The notes under the pieces: model-generated
What the model saw: only the letters and a program-made list of their open reading frames with translations
Database searches by the model: none
Told to the model about the DNA's origin: nothing
Translations under genes and position numbers: made by a program
Assembly: GCF_020217485.1 (NCBI RefSeq)
Contig: NZ_JAEKMI010000022.1
Location: 1 to 64,000, forward strand
Length of the DNA stretch: 64,000 bases
Source: Mycobacterium sp. WUMAC-067
GTDB lineage: Bacteria; Actinomycetota; Actinomycetes; Mycobacteriales; Mycobacteriaceae
Direction: 5' to 3'
Shown: positions 1 through 8,581 of the stretch, one piece after another
Layout of the letters: each line of letters starts with the position of its first letter
Numbering within the stretch: the stretch's first letter is position 1

Positions 1-39
1 GGCCGATTTTCGCCGTGGCGTTACGCTCGCGAAACCGGC

Positions 40-633
40 CTACTCGTCCTGCAGCCGGGGGTCGGCCTCCAGCCCGATCAGCCCATTCCACATGAGGTTG
101 ACCAGGTGCGCGGCCACCACTTCTTTCTTGGGCTCGCGGGTGTCGAGCCACCACTGCGCGGTCATCGACACGGAGCCCACCAACGCCTGGGCGTACAGCG
201 GCGCCAGCCCGGGATCCAGGCCCCGACGGGAGAAGTCACCGGCCAGGATGGAGCTGACCTGGTTGACGGCGTCATTGAGCAGGCTCGAGTAGGTGCCTGA
301 GCTGATCGCGGCCGGCGAGTCGCGGATCATGATCCGGAAGCCGTCGGTGCGCTCTTCGACGTAGGTGAGCAGGGCAAGAGCCACCCGCTCGACCCGCACC
401 CGGGAGCGGTTGTTGGTCAGCGACGACGTGATGCCGTCGAGCAGCGCCGACATCTCGCGGTCGACGACCACGGCATAGAGGCCCTCTTTGCCCCCGAAAT
501 GCTCGTAGACGACCGGCTTGGACACATTGGCCCGCAGCGCGATCTCCTCGATCGAGGTGCCTTCATACCCGCGCTCGGCGAACAGCGAACGCGCGATGCC
601 GATGAGTTGTTGCCGACGTTCGGTGCCGGTCAT
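40..633 (-). CDS. TetR/AcrR family transcriptional regulator (Rv1019-like)
   Basis: One-domain DNA-binding repressor with an N-terminal helix-turn-helix and a C-terminal ligand/dimerisation domain. The start chosen is the ATG of MTGTERRQQ, giving 197 aa, the length I recall for Rv1019; an in-frame upstream extension is low-complexity and covers the repeats upstream. The HTH lies at about residues 20-50, with the recognition helix in VSKPVVYEHFGGKEGLY, typical of TetR. The gene diverges from tRNA-Gln and glmU. An inverted repeat at 758-782 could be its operator. The ligand cannot be predicted. Confidence 0.9.
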   Translation of the reverse strand: MTGTERRQQLIGIARSLFAERGYEGTSIEEIALRANVSKPVVYEHFGGKEGLYAVVVDREMSALLDGITSSLTNNRSRVRVERVALALLTYVEERTDGFRIMIRDSPAAISSGTYSSLLNDAVNQVSSILAGDFSRRGLDPGLAPLYAQALVGSVSMTAQWWLDTREPKKEVVAAHLVNLMWNGLIGLEADPRLQDE

Positions 634-741
634 CCGCGCGCGCGGCGCCCGCACCTCTTTGTCGGGTTCCTTTTGCGTTTGGGAGTCCAGCACGGCCACG
701 TCAATCAGCGTATCGGGCGGCGGGCGGTTCAGCGGCCGACC

Positions 742-823
742 AGCGCCCCGCATCGTCATCCGACTAGGCCGGATGGTCGGATTCCTCCTCGGGCCGCAAG
801 CGCCCCGCATCGTCATCCGACTA
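742..823. repeat. 25-bp direct repeat, two copies 57 bp apart
   Basis: Positions 742-766 and 799-823 are identical over 25 bases (core GCGCCCCGCATCGTCATCC). They lie in the gap between the divergent tetR gene and tRNA-Gln. The second copy runs into TAAAGT (822-827), a possible -10 element for the tRNA. The origin could be a small tandem duplication or paired protein-binding sites. Confidence 0.85.
758..782. promoter_or_regulatory. Inverted repeat upstream of tetR (possible operator)
   Basis: ATCCGAC (758-764) and GTCGGAT (776-782) form 7-bp inverted arms around an 11-bp spacer. The element overlaps the end of the first 25-bp direct repeat and sits about 125 bp upstream of the chosen tetR start. 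TetR regulators often bind such palindromes in their own promoter regions; binding here is inference. Confidence 0.4.
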
Positions 824-838
824 AAGTCTTCTTGGCGA

Positions 839-910
839 TCCGTCGTGGTGTAATCGGCAGCACCTCTGATTTTGGTTCAGATAGTTCAGGTTCGAGTCCT
901 GGCGACGGAG
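839..910 (+). tRNA. tRNA-Gln (anticodon TTG)
   Basis: A 72-nt cloverleaf. The acceptor arm TCCGTCG (839-845) pairs with CGACGGA (903-909) and the discriminator base is G910. The anticodon stem TCTGA/TCAGA encloses loop TTTTGGT, giving anticodon TTG, which reads CAA. The T arm contains GGTTCGAGTCC. CCA is not encoded. TAAAGT at 822-827 fits a -10 element, and a strong terminator follows at 920-954, so this looks like a single-gene tRNA unit. Confidence 0.95.
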
Positions 911-919
911 CTTCCTCCG

Positions 920-954
920 AATCGAGCGCGGGTCTCCCGCGGCTCGATTTTTTG
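920..954 (+). terminator. Intrinsic terminator after tRNA-Gln
   Basis: AATCGAGC-GCGGG pairs with CCCGC-GGCTCGATT around a TCT loop with one bulged G, followed by a run of six T. It ends the tRNA-Gln transcript and separates it from glmU. Confidence 0.85.
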
Positions 955-1042
955 CCTTCACCGCAGATGAGATGACACGCTTGACGGCGTGTCGGCGCTT
1001 CCGCGCGCAGCCCGCGCGGGACAGACCCGAAAAGGAGGGTTG

Positions 1043-2509
1043 ATGTCGTCTCGTGATACCGCGGTCGTGGTGCTAGCGGCCGGGCCCGGCACCCGGATGC
1101 GGTCGGACACCCCGAAGGTGCTGCACACCCTCGGTGGGCGCAGCATGCTGTCCCACCTCCTGCACGCGATCGCCAAGGTGGCGCCGCAGCACCTGGCCGT
1201 GGTGTTGGGCCACGATCACGAGCGCATCGCGCCGCTGGTCGCCGACTGGGCCGACGCCCTCGGACGTCCCATCGACGTGGCCCTGCAGGACCGGCCGCGG
1301 GGCACCGGCGACGCCGTCCTGTGCGGCCTGTCCGCGCTGCCCGACGACTACGCCGGGGTGGTCGTCGTCACCTCCGGCGACACCCCGCTGCTCGACGCCG
1401 ACACCCTGGCCGACCTCATCGCAGCCCATAGCGCGGCGCCGGCCGCGGCCACGGTGCTGACCACGACGTTGAGCGACCCCAGCGGCTACGGCCGCATCCT
1501 GCGCACCCAGGACAATGAGGTCACGGCGATCGTGGAGCACGCCGACGCCACCGAATCCCAGCGCGATATCCGCGAGGTCAACGCCGGCGTCTACGCCTTC
1601 GACACCGCGGCGTTGCGCTCGGCGCTGAACCGGTTGAGCTCCAACAACGCCCAACAGGAGCTGTATCTGACCGACGTCATCGCGATCCTGCGCGGCGACG
1701 GCCTGGCCATTCACGCCCGCCACGTCGACGACAGCGCGCTGGTGGCCGGCGTCAACAACCGGGTCCAGCTCGCGCAGCTGGGCGCCGAACTCAACCGCCG
1801 CATCGTCGCCGCCCACCAGATGGCCGGCGTCACCATCGTCGACCCGGCCACCACCTGGATCGACGTCGACGTCACGATCGGCCGCGACACCGTCATCCAC
1901 CCCGGGACTCAGCTGCTGGGCCGCACCCAGGTCGGCGGGCACTGCGTCGTCGGCCCGGACACCACCCTCACCGACGTCAGCGTCGGCGACGGCGCGTCGG
2001 TGGTGCGGACCCACGGCACCTCGTCGTCGATCGGCGCCGGGGCCACCGTCGGCCCGTTCACCTACCTGCGGCCCGGCACCGTGCTGGGCGACGACGGCAA
2101 GCTGGGCGCGTTCGTCGAGACCAAGAACTCCACAATCGGCACCGGCTCCAAAGTGCCGCACCTGACCTACGTCGGGGACGCCGATATCGGCGAGCACAGC
2201 AACATCGGCGCGTCCAGCGTGTTCGTCAACTACGACGGCGAATCCAAGCGGCGGACCACCATCGGCTCCCACGTCCGCACGGGGTCGGACACCATGTTCG
2301 TGGCCCCGGTGACCGTCGGCGACGGCGCCTACACCGGCGCCGGCACGGTGGTGCGCAACGACGTCCCGCCGGGAACGCTGGCGGTCTCCGCAGGTCCGCA
2401 ACGCAACATCGAGGGCTGGGTGCGCCGCAAGCGCCCCGGCAGTGCGGCCGCGCAGGCGGCGGAGGCCGCCGAGAAGGCGCCCGCCGCGGAAGCCGAACAG
2501 ACACCGTGA
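1043..2509 (+). CDS. glmU: Bifunctional GlmU: N-acetylglucosamine-1-P uridyltransferase / glucosamine-1-P acetyltransferase
   Basis: Makes UDP-GlcNAc, the precursor of peptidoglycan and of the arabinogalactan linker, in the cytoplasm. The product is 488 aa, close to the roughly 495 aa of the M. tuberculosis protein. The N-terminal nucleotidyltransferase domain begins VVVLAAGPGTRM, the usual LAAGxGTRM signature. From about residue 260 the sequence shows left-handed beta-helix hexapeptide repeats of the acetyltransferase domain, including KNSTIGTGSKVPHLTYVGD and NIGASSVFVNYDG. The C-terminus is a short Ala/Glu-rich tail. The ATG at 1043 was chosen because it follows AAGGAGGG. prs follows in the same direction and the order glmU-prs is conserved in mycobacteria. 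Confidence 0.98.
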   Translation: MSSRDTAVVVLAAGPGTRMRSDTPKVLHTLGGRSMLSHLLHAIAKVAPQHLAVVLGHDHERIAPLVADWADALGRPIDVALQDRPRGTGDAVLCGLSALPDDYAGVVVVTSGDTPLLDADTLADLIAAHSAAPAAATVLTTTLSDPSGYGRILRTQDNEVTAIVEHADATESQRDIREVNAGVYAFDTAALRSALNRLSSNNAQQELYLTDVIAILRGDGLAIHARHVDDSALVAGVNNRVQLAQLGAELNRRIVAAHQMAGVTIVDPATTWIDVDVTIGRDTVIHPGTQLLGRTQVGGHCVVGPDTTLTDVSVGDGASVVRTHGTSSSIGAGATVGPFTYLRPGTVLGDDGKLGAFVETKNSTIGTGSKVPHLTYVGDADIGEHSNIGASSVFVNYDGESKRRTTIGSHVRTGSDTMFVAPVTVGDGAYTGAGTVVRNDVPPGTLAVSAGPQRNIEGWVRRKRPGSAAAQAAEAAEKAPAAEAEQTP

Positions 2510-2539
2510 CGTCAGTAGCTGGCAACCCGGCCACATTTC

Positions 2540-2559
2540 CGTACGATTCGCTTCGTACG
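2540..2559 (+). promoter_or_regulatory. Hairpin in the glmU-prs gap
   Basis: CGTACGA (2540-2546) and TCGTACG (2553-2559) form a perfect 7-bp stem with a 6-nt loop, 41 bp before the prs start. No T-run follows, so it is not a clear terminator. The 3' arm contains TACGAT (2556-2561), a possible -10 for prs, and the same hexamer occurs in the 5' arm. Role uncertain. Confidence 0.35.
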
Positions 2560-2600
2560 ATGGGCACTTCCATTTGGATCCGAACGGCAAGGGCAGCACG

Positions 2601-3581
2601 GTGAGCCACGACTGGACCGATAACCGCAAAAACTTGATGCTCTTCTCCGGTCGGGCGCACCCGGAGCTGGCCGAGCAGGTGGCCAAGGAGCTCGACGTCC
2701 ACGTCACCGCGCAGACCGCGCGCGAGTTCGCCAACGGCGAGATCTTCGTGCGGTTCCACGAATCCGTGCGAGGGTGTGACGCCTTCGTCCTGCAGTCCGC
2801 CCCGGCGCCGGTGAACAACTGGCTGATGGAACAGCTCATCATGATCGACGCGCTCAAGCGGGGCAGCGCCAAGCGGATCACGGCCGTCATGCCGTTCTAC
2901 CCCTACGCCCGGCAGGACAAGAAGCACCGCGGCCGCGAACCGATCTCGGCGCGTCTGGTCGCCGACCTGCTCAAGACCGCCGGCGCCGACCGGATCGTCA
3001 CCGTCGACCTGCACACCGATCAGATCCAGGGCTTCTTCGACGGGCCCGTCGATCACATGCGCGGGCAGAACCTGCTCACCGGGTACATCCGGGACAACTA
3101 CCCCGACGGCAACATGGTCGTCGTCTCCCCCGACTCCGGCCGGGTGCGCATCGCCGAGAAGTGGGCCGACGCCCTGGGCGGTGTCCCGCTGGCCTTCATC
3201 CACAAGACCCGCGACCCGCGGGTGCCCAACCAGGTGGTGTCCAACCGCGTCGTCGGTGAGGTGGCGGGGCGGACCTGCGTCTTGATCGACGACATGATCG
3301 ACACCGGTGGCACCATCGCCGGCGCGGTGAAGCTGCTGCACGACGACGGCGCGGCCGACGTGGTGATCGCCGCCACCCATGGCGTGCTCTCCGATCCGGC
3401 CGCCGAGCGGCTGGCCGCCTGCGGCGCCCGGGAAGTGATCGTGACGAACACGTTGCCGATCGGCGAGGAGAAGCGCTTCCCGCAGCTGACCGTCCTGTCC
3501 ATCGCGCCGCTGCTGGCCAGCACCATCCGCGCCGTATTCGAAAACGGCTCAGTCACAGGGCTATTCGACGGGGACGCCTAA
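2601..3581 (+). CDS. prs: Ribose-phosphate pyrophosphokinase (PRPP synthase)
   Basis: Converts ribose-5-phosphate and ATP to PRPP for nucleotide, His and Trp synthesis and, in mycobacteria, for decaprenyl-phosphoryl-arabinose. The 326 aa from GTG 2601 (VSHDWTDNRKNLMLF) equals the M. tuberculosis PrsA length. Visible family motifs are the substrate loop around HESVRGCDAF, FYPYARQDKKHRGREPIS, the DLHTDQIQGFFDGPVDH metal/ATP region, and the PRPP-binding stretch VLIDDMIDTGGTI. It follows glmU by 91 bp, and the next ATG lies directly after its stop codon, so it is probably co-transcribed with the arsC-like gene and lpqT. Confidence 0.97.
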   Translation: MSHDWTDNRKNLMLFSGRAHPELAEQVAKELDVHVTAQTAREFANGEIFVRFHESVRGCDAFVLQSAPAPVNNWLMEQLIMIDALKRGSAKRITAVMPFYPYARQDKKHRGREPISARLVADLLKTAGADRIVTVDLHTDQIQGFFDGPVDHMRGQNLLTGYIRDNYPDGNMVVVSPDSGRVRIAEKWADALGGVPLAFIHKTRDPRVPNQVVSNRVVGEVAGRTCVLIDDMIDTGGTIAGAVKLLHDDGAADVVIAATHGVLSDPAAERLAACGAREVIVTNTLPIGEEKRFPQLTVLSIAPLLASTIRAVFENGSVTGLFDGDA

Positions 3582-3926
3582 ATGGCCGACACCGTCATCT
3601 ACCACAACCCTCGCTGCAGCACCTCCCGCAAGACACTGGACTTGTTGCGCGACAGCGGCTTTGAGCCTGAAGTCGTCGAATACCTGAAGACCCCGCCATC
3701 GCGTGCCGAACTGGTGAAGATGATCCGCGACGCCGGCATCGACGTGCGTACCGCGGTGCGCAAGCGTGAAACCCTGTATGGGGAGCTCAATCTCGCCGAC
3801 GCGACCGACGATCAGTTGCTCGACGCCATGGCCGAACACCCCATCCTCATCGAACGACCCTTCGTCGTCACGCCGAAGGGCACTCGGCTGGCCCGTCCGA
3901 TCGACGCGGTCCGCGAGATTCTGTGA
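3582..3926 (+). CDS. ArsC/YfgD-family arsenate reductase-like thioredoxin-fold protein
   Basis: A 114-aa protein of the glutaredoxin-coupled ArsC family. The catalytic cysteine is in NPRCSTSRKTL (about residue 11). Arginines placed like the E. coli ArsC oxyanion ligands are seen in VRKRETLYGEL, IERPFVV and TRLARP. The start ATG directly follows the prs stop and its own stop overlaps the lpqT GTG by 4 bp, so translation is probably coupled. No arsenic-resistance genes lie nearby, so arsenate reduction is not certain; a general thiol-redox role in the manner of YfgD is equally possible. Confidence 0.85.
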   Translation: MADTVIYHNPRCSTSRKTLDLLRDSGFEPEVVEYLKTPPSRAELVKMIRDAGIDVRTAVRKRETLYGELNLADATDDQLLDAMAEHPILIERPFVVTPKGTRLARPIDAVREIL

Positions 3927-4579
3927 ATCGCTTCGGCAGCTGCGCGGCCGCCGCCGCGATAGTTGCACTGGCCGTGTCGTCCGCCGGGTGCGCCCCGAAA
4001 GCTCCTGACTACCAATCGATCTTGTCGAAGACGCCGACGACCTCGACGACCACCCCGACGGCAAAGCCGGTCCCCCTGTCGCAGTATCTGCAGAGTATTG
4101 GGGTCACCGGCCAACCCGTGGCACCGGGATCCGTGCCAGGCCTGACGATCTCGATCCCGACGCCGCAGGGCTGGGCGCCCTTCACCAGTCCCAACATCAC
4201 GCCGCAAACGCTGATCATCTCCAAGGGCGGCAAATTTCCGACGGCGCGGCTGGTGGTCTTCCAGCTGAACGGGGATTTCGACCCGGCCGAAGTCATCAAG
4301 CACGGCAACGACGATGCGCAATTGTTCGAGAATTTCAAGCAGCTGGACGCCTCGGGCGCGCCGTACAACGGCTTCCCGTCGTCGATGATCCAGGGCAGCT
4401 ACGACCTCGACGGCATGCGGCTGCACAGCTGGAACCGCATCGTGATCCCCACCGGGTCGCCGCCGGACCGCAAGCGTTACCTGGTGCAGTTGACCATCAC
4501 CAGCCTGGCCAACCAGGCCGCCGCCGAGTCGACGGACATCGACGCGATCATCCGCGGATTCGTCGTCGCGGCCAAGTAA
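3923..4579 (+). CDS. lpqT: Lipoprotein LpqT
   Basis: A 218-aa exported lipoprotein. The N-terminus has a hydrophobic stretch ending in the lipobox SSAGC (Cys at about residue 23), then a Thr/Pro-rich linker and a compact domain. Position after prs and length match M. tuberculosis LpqT. The family (LpqN/LpqT/DUF4245-like) is mycobacterial; related LpqN is linked to cell-envelope assembly, but the exact function of LpqT is not known to me. GTG start at 3923 overlaps the upstream stop (GTGA). Confidence 0.9.
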   Translation: MNRFGSCAAAAAIVALAVSSAGCAPKAPDYQSILSKTPTTSTTTPTAKPVPLSQYLQSIGVTGQPVAPGSVPGLTISIPTPQGWAPFTSPNITPQTLIISKGGKFPTARLVVFQLNGDFDPAEVIKHGNDDAQLFENFKQLDASGAPYNGFPSSMIQGSYDLDGMRLHSWNRIVIPTGSPPDRKRYLVQLTITSLANQAAAESTDIDAIIRGFVVAAK

Positions 4580-4612
4580 GTAGCGCGAGCTGCCGCTGGA
4601 GTTCGATGTCGG

Positions 4613-4618
4613 TACTGT
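4613..4618 (+). promoter_or_regulatory. Putative -10 element of a leaderless SDR mRNA
   Basis: TACTGT fits TANNNT and ends 6 nt before the ATG at 4625. That spacing would place the transcription start on the start codon, a common mycobacterial arrangement, and no Shine-Dalgarno is visible. No clear -35 is seen. Confidence 0.45.
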
Positions 4619-4624
4619 TCAGCC

Positions 4625-5494
4625 ATGACGAACTGGACCGCCGCAGATCTGCCGTCGTTCGCCGAACGCACCGTGATCATCACCGGCGCCAATAGCGGGT
4701 TGGGCGCCGTGACCGCCCGCGAGCTGGCGCGACGCGGTGCCACGATCGTCATGGCCGTGCGCGACATCCGCAAGGGCGAGACCGCCGCCCGGACGATGGC
4801 CGGCCAGGTCGAGGTGCGTGAGCTCGACCTGCAGGACCTGTCGTCGGTGCGCCGGTTCGCCGACGGGGTGAGCACGGCCGACGTGCTGATCAACAACGCC
4901 GGCATCATGGCGGCCCCGTTCTCCCTGACCGTCGATGGCTTCGAGAGCCAGATCGGCACCAACCACCTGGGGCATTTCGCGCTCACTAATCTGTTGTTGC
5001 CCAAGCTCACCGACCGGGTGGTGACGGTCTCGTCAATGGCGCACTGGCCGGGACGCATCAACCTCGACGACCTGAACTGGCAGACGCGGCGGTACTCGCC
5101 GTGGCTGGCCTACAGCCAGTCCAAGCTCGCCAACCTGCTGTTCACCAGCGAGCTGCAGCGACGCCTGGCCGCGGCCGGGTCCCCGCTGCGCGCGATCGCC
5201 GCCCACCCCGGCTACTCGCACACCAACCTGCAGGGCGCGTCGGGCCGCAAGCTGGGCGACGCGCTGATGTCGGCCGCCACCCGGGTGTTCGCGACCGACG
5301 CCGATTTCGGCGCCCGGCAAACCCTGTACGCGGCGTCCCAGGACCTGCCGGGCGACACCTTCGTCGGTCCCAGGTTTGGCCAGATGGGCCGCACGCAACC
5401 GGTCGGCCGCAGCCCGCGGGCCAAAGACGCGGCCACCGCGGCGGCGCTGTGGGCGCTGTCCGAAAAGCTCACGAAGACGCAATTCCCCCTCTGA
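4625..5494 (+). CDS. Short-chain dehydrogenase/reductase
   Basis: A 289-aa Rossmann-fold oxidoreductase, probably NADP-dependent. The cofactor motif TGANSGLG is at residues 19-26, the structural motif NNAG at about 90 and the catalytic Tyr-Lys in YSQSK at about 163-167; Ser of TVSSMAH completes the triad. It resembles the retinol dehydrogenase/protochlorophyllide-like SDR group (longer, with an asparagine-rich NTNHLGHF-type stretch, here GTNHLGHFAL). The substrate is unknown. It lies between lpqT and rplY; a leaderless promoter is likely, so it is probably its own unit. Confidence 0.92.
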   Translation: MTNWTAADLPSFAERTVIITGANSGLGAVTARELARRGATIVMAVRDIRKGETAARTMAGQVEVRELDLQDLSSVRRFADGVSTADVLINNAGIMAAPFSLTVDGFESQIGTNHLGHFALTNLLLPKLTDRVVTVSSMAHWPGRINLDDLNWQTRRYSPWLAYSQSKLANLLFTSELQRRLAAAGSPLRAIAAHPGYSHTNLQGASGRKLGDALMSAATRVFATDADFGARQTLYAASQDLPGDTFVGPRFGQMGRTQPVGRSPRAKDAATAAALWALSEKLTKTQFPL

Positions 5495-5680
5495 GTCACC
5501 TGGGCCACGGCCGAGACCACCCCCGACGCCGAATTTCCCCTCTGAGGTGCACATGCGCTACCCTGACCGGGCGTCACGGCGAGGGTGGCTGGCTGGCCAG
5601 CACCGTTATCGACGGAGACCGACGAATCGTCGCGACCCTGGCCGTGCCCCGAACCACCGAGCACACACAGGAGCGACACG

Positions 5681-6346
5681 ATGGCTGCCAAAACACTCAA
5701 CCAGCTCAAGGTCACGGTGCGAGCCGAGACCGGCAAGGGTGCGTCCCGGCGAGCCCGCCGTGACGGCAAGATCCCGGCCGTCCTCTACGGCCACGGCGCC
5801 GATCCTCAGCACCTCGAACTGCCGGGCCATGACTTCGCGGCCGTGCTGCGGCACGCGGGCACCAACGCGGTGCTGACCCTCGACATCGAGGGCAAGGAGC
5901 AGCTGGCGCTGACCAAGTCGCTCGACATCCACCCCATCCGCCGCACCATTCAGCACGCCGACCTGCTGGTCGTGCGGCGCGGTGAAAAGGTCGTCGTCGA
6001 GGTCCGCGTCGTCATCGAGGGTGACGCCGCGCCCGGCACGCTGGTGACCCAGGAAACCAGCACCATCGAGGTCGAGGCCGACGCCATGTCGATCCCCGAA
6101 CAGCTGACGGTGTCGGTCGAGGGCACCGAGCCCGGCACCCAGTTCACCGCCGGACAGATCACCCTGCCCAAGGGCGTCAACCTGATCTCCGACCCGGAAA
6201 TGCTTGTGGTCAACGTGGTTAACGCGCCGACGGCCGAGGAGCTCGCCGAAGAGGGCGCGGGCGAGGTCACCGAGGAGGCCGCGCCGGCCGAGGGCGAAGC
6301 CGAAGAGGCCGGCGAAGAAGAGGCCGCCGAAACCGAGTCCGAGTAG
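5681..6346 (+). CDS. rplY: 50S ribosomal protein L25/general stress protein Ctc
   Basis: Binds 5S rRNA in the large ribosomal subunit. The product is 221 aa with the long Ctc form: an N-terminal L25 domain (residues 1-95, with KGASRRARRDGKIPAVLYGHG), a TL5-type beta domain, then an acidic Glu/Ala-rich tail. The ATG at 5681 follows ACAGGAGCGACACG. A possible -10 element TACCCT lies at 5559-5564, which would give a leader of about 110 nt. pth follows after 12 bp; rplY-pth is a conserved bacterial pair. Confidence 0.97.
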   Translation: MAAKTLNQLKVTVRAETGKGASRRARRDGKIPAVLYGHGADPQHLELPGHDFAAVLRHAGTNAVLTLDIEGKEQLALTKSLDIHPIRRTIQHADLLVVRRGEKVVVEVRVVIEGDAAPGTLVTQETSTIEVEADAMSIPEQLTVSVEGTEPGTQFTAGQITLPKGVNLISDPEMLVVNVVNAPTAEELAEEGAGEVTEEAAPAEGEAEEAGEEEAAETESE

Positions 6347-6358
6347 GCGGATCGCAAC

Positions 6359-6934
6359 ATGGCCGAGCCGTTGCTGGTCGTCGGCCTAGGCAATCCCGGA
6401 GACAACTACGCCCGCACCCGACACAATCTCGGGTTCATGGTCGCCGACCTGCTCGCGGCCCGAATGGGTTCGAAGTTCAAGGCGCACAAGCGTTCCGGCG
6501 CCGAGATCGTCAGCGGCCGCCTCGTCGGGCACTCGGTCGTCGTCGCCAAGCCGCGCTGCTACATGAACGAATCCGGCCGCCAGGTCGGCCCGTTGGCGAA
6601 GTTCTACTCGGTGACGCCGGGCGACATCATCGTCATCCACGACGATCTCGACTTGGACTTCGGCCGCATCCGGCTCAAGATCGGCGGCGGCGAAGGCGGT
6701 CACAACGGGCTGCGTTCGTTGGCTAACGCCTTGGGCAGCAAGGACTTTCAGCGGGTCCGCATCGGCATCGGCCGTCCGCCGGGACGCAAAGACCCGGCGG
6801 CGTTCGTGCTGGAAAACTTCAATGCCGCCGAGCGCGCCGACGTCCCCACCATCTGCGAACAGGCCGCGGACGCCACGGAGTTGCTGATCGAGCTGGGGTT
6901 AGAGCCCGCGCAGAACCGCGTCCACGCCTGGTAA
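6359..6934 (+). CDS. pth: Peptidyl-tRNA hydrolase
   Basis: Releases tRNA from peptidyl-tRNAs dropped by the ribosome. The 191 aa match the M. tuberculosis Pth length. Family motifs visible are GLGNPGDNYARTRHNLGF (with the catalytic His of the TRHN motif), PRCYMNESG, HDDLDLDFGRIRLK and GGGEGGHNGLRS. It is encoded 12 bp after rplY and likely shares its transcript. The next gene is convergent. Confidence 0.97.
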   Translation: MAEPLLVVGLGNPGDNYARTRHNLGFMVADLLAARMGSKFKAHKRSGAEIVSGRLVGHSVVVAKPRCYMNESGRQVGPLAKFYSVTPGDIIVIHDDLDLDFGRIRLKIGGGEGGHNGLRSLANALGSKDFQRVRIGIGRPPGRKDPAAFVLENFNAAERADVPTICEQAADATELLIELGLEPAQNRVHAW

Positions 6935-6946
6935 AGGCGACGGACC

Positions 6947-8581
6947 CTAGGTGACCAGGGTGACCGAGTTGGATCGCCGCAACTTGCCCGACGGCGTCTT
7001 CGGGATGGTCCCCGGTCCGAGCACCACCACGTTGCGCGGCCGCACGTCGACCTCGGCCACCACCTCGCGGGCGACCTGGTGCTCGATGCGACGCACCTCG
7101 GTCTGGTCCTGGAAGGCGTTGGACTCCACGGCCACGGCGAACGTCTCGCGGGAGTGGCCGGCGTCCAGCCGCACCGCCACGGCGCAGCCGGGCCGCACCC
7201 CCTCCACGCGGCAGGCGGCGCGCTCGATGTCGGTCGGATAGATGTTGCGGCCGGCCATGATGATGACGTCCTTGACGCGGCCGCACACGACGACGTGGCC
7301 CTCCTCGGTCAGGTAGCCGAGGTCACCGGTGTCGTACCAGCCGTTCTCGTCCTGGGCCGAGATGAAACCGCCCATGGTCAGGTAGCCGGGCGTCAGCGAC
7401 TCGCCGCGCAGCTCGATCACGCCGACACCGCGGGGCGGCATCACCTCGCCGTTCTCGTCGATGATGCGCGCCTCGAGGTCCTGCAGCAGCGGACCGAGCG
7501 TGGCCAGCCTGCGGGTGTTGCCCTTGGTGGCGGGTACGGCGCGGCGCAGGGCGGCCAGCAGGTCGGCGTCGACCTCGTCGACGACCAGGCCGGCGTTGCA
7601 CTCCGAAAACGAAACGGCCAGTGTGGTTTCGGCCATGCCGTAGGCGGGCAGGATCGCCGAGGTCTTCAGGCCGAACGGCTTGCCGGCGTCCAGCAGGTCC
7701 TCGACGTCGGCGGGTTCGACGGGCTCGGCGCCGGACAGCGCGAAGCGCAGCGTCGACAGGTCGAAGTCGCCGGGCTTGGCCTGCCGGCGCAGCCGCTTGG
7801 CCAGCAGAGCGTAGGCGAAGTTGGGCGCCGCGGTCATGGTGCCCTTGTACTTGTCGATGAGCTTGGCCCACAGCAGTGTGTCGCGCAGGAAGTCCATCGG
7901 GGTGACCTTGACCAGCTCGGCGCCGAAGTACATCGGAATGGTGAGGAAGCCGACCATGCCCATGTCGTGGAAGCAGGGCAGCCAGCTCACCATGACGTCC
8001 GTGTCGACGTCGTACTGGGCGCCGATGAACATCGCCTCGGCGTTGGAGTAGATGTTGCGGTGGGTGATCTGCACCGCCTTGGGGGACCCGGTCGAACCGG
8101 ACGTCAGCTGCATCAGCGCCAGCGCGTCCTCGCTGACCTCGACGGGGTCGATCGGCTCCGCCGCGAGCAGATCGGCGACGGTGACGACCTTGATGCCCTT
8201 CTCCTCGAGCACCGGGATGGCCACCAGGAACGGCTCCGAGACGACGACGGCCTTCGCCTCGATCATGCCGATGACGTTCATGGTGTCTTCGGCCCACACG
8301 GCCAGGTCGGTGCGGGGCGTGGGCTGGTGCAGCATGGTCAGGCTGGCCCCGCGCATCCACAGGCCCTGCGCCGTCGGCGCGATCTCCACCGGGAAACCGG
8401 CGAGCACGCCGACCGCGTCGCCGGGCCCGATGCCCGCGGCGGCCAGGCCGCCCGCGATGCGGCGCGCGCGCTCGTGGACCTCGCCCCAGGTGTGGCGTAC
8501 CGGGTCGTGCGGTTCACCGGTGACCATGCCCGTCGTCACGGACCGGGCATTGCGGTACATCTTCTCGGTAAACCTGCTCAC
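6947..8581 (-). CDS. Fatty-acyl-AMP/CoA ligase family protein (Pks16-like)
   Basis: An ANL-superfamily adenylate-forming enzyme that activates fatty acids. The chosen GTG (VSRFTEKMYRNARS) gives 544 aa, equal to M. tuberculosis Pks16 (Rv1013) as I recall it, and follows GAGGAGG. The AMP-binding motif LTSGSTGSPKAV is at about residue 175, followed by the family motifs YGMAETTL and GWYDTGDLGY; the C-terminal lysine is in IPKTPSGKLRR. The Pks16 name is historical, since no ketosynthase is present. It lies next to pth in reverse orientation. The final acceptor (CoA or a carrier protein) cannot be told from sequence alone. Confidence 0.92.
   Translation of the reverse strand: MSRFTEKMYRNARSVTTGMVTGEPHDPVRHTWGEVHERARRIAGGLAAAGIGPGDAVGVLAGFPVEIAPTAQGLWMRGASLTMLHQPTPRTDLAVWAEDTMNVIGMIEAKAVVVSEPFLVAIPVLEEKGIKVVTVADLLAAEPIDPVEVSEDALALMQLTSGSTGSPKAVQITHRNIYSNAEAMFIGAQYDVDTDVMVSWLPCFHDMGMVGFLTIPMYFGAELVKVTPMDFLRDTLLWAKLIDKYKGTMTAAPNFAYALLAKRLRRQAKPGDFDLSTLRFALSGAEPVEPADVEDLLDAGKPFGLKTSAILPAYGMAETTLAVSFSECNAGLVVDEVDADLLAALRRAVPATKGNTRRLATLGPLLQDLEARIIDENGEVMPPRGVGVIELRGESLTPGYLTMGGFISAQDENGWYDTGDLGYLTEEGHVVVCGRVKDVIIMAGRNIYPTDIERAACRVEGVRPGCAVAVRLDAGHSRETFAVAVESNAFQDQTEVRRIEHQVAREVVAEVDVRPRNVVVLGPGTIPKTPSGKLRRSNSVTLVT

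Noticed and set aside
742..823. CRISPR array or attachment site
   Set aside because: Only two repeat copies, no further spacers, no cas genes, no integrase and no match to the tRNA 3' end.
1073..2890. Long minus-strand open frame (605 codons) opposite glmU and prs
   Set aside because: Its product is Gly/Val/Asp-rich low-complexity sequence and it lies antisense to two clear enzymes. High GC removes stop codons in the opposite frame.
5478..5546. Short repeated motif (AATT-CCCCTCTGAG) at the end of the SDR gene
   Set aside because: Two imperfect copies of about 15 bp with no symmetry or context; most likely chance or a trivial duplication.
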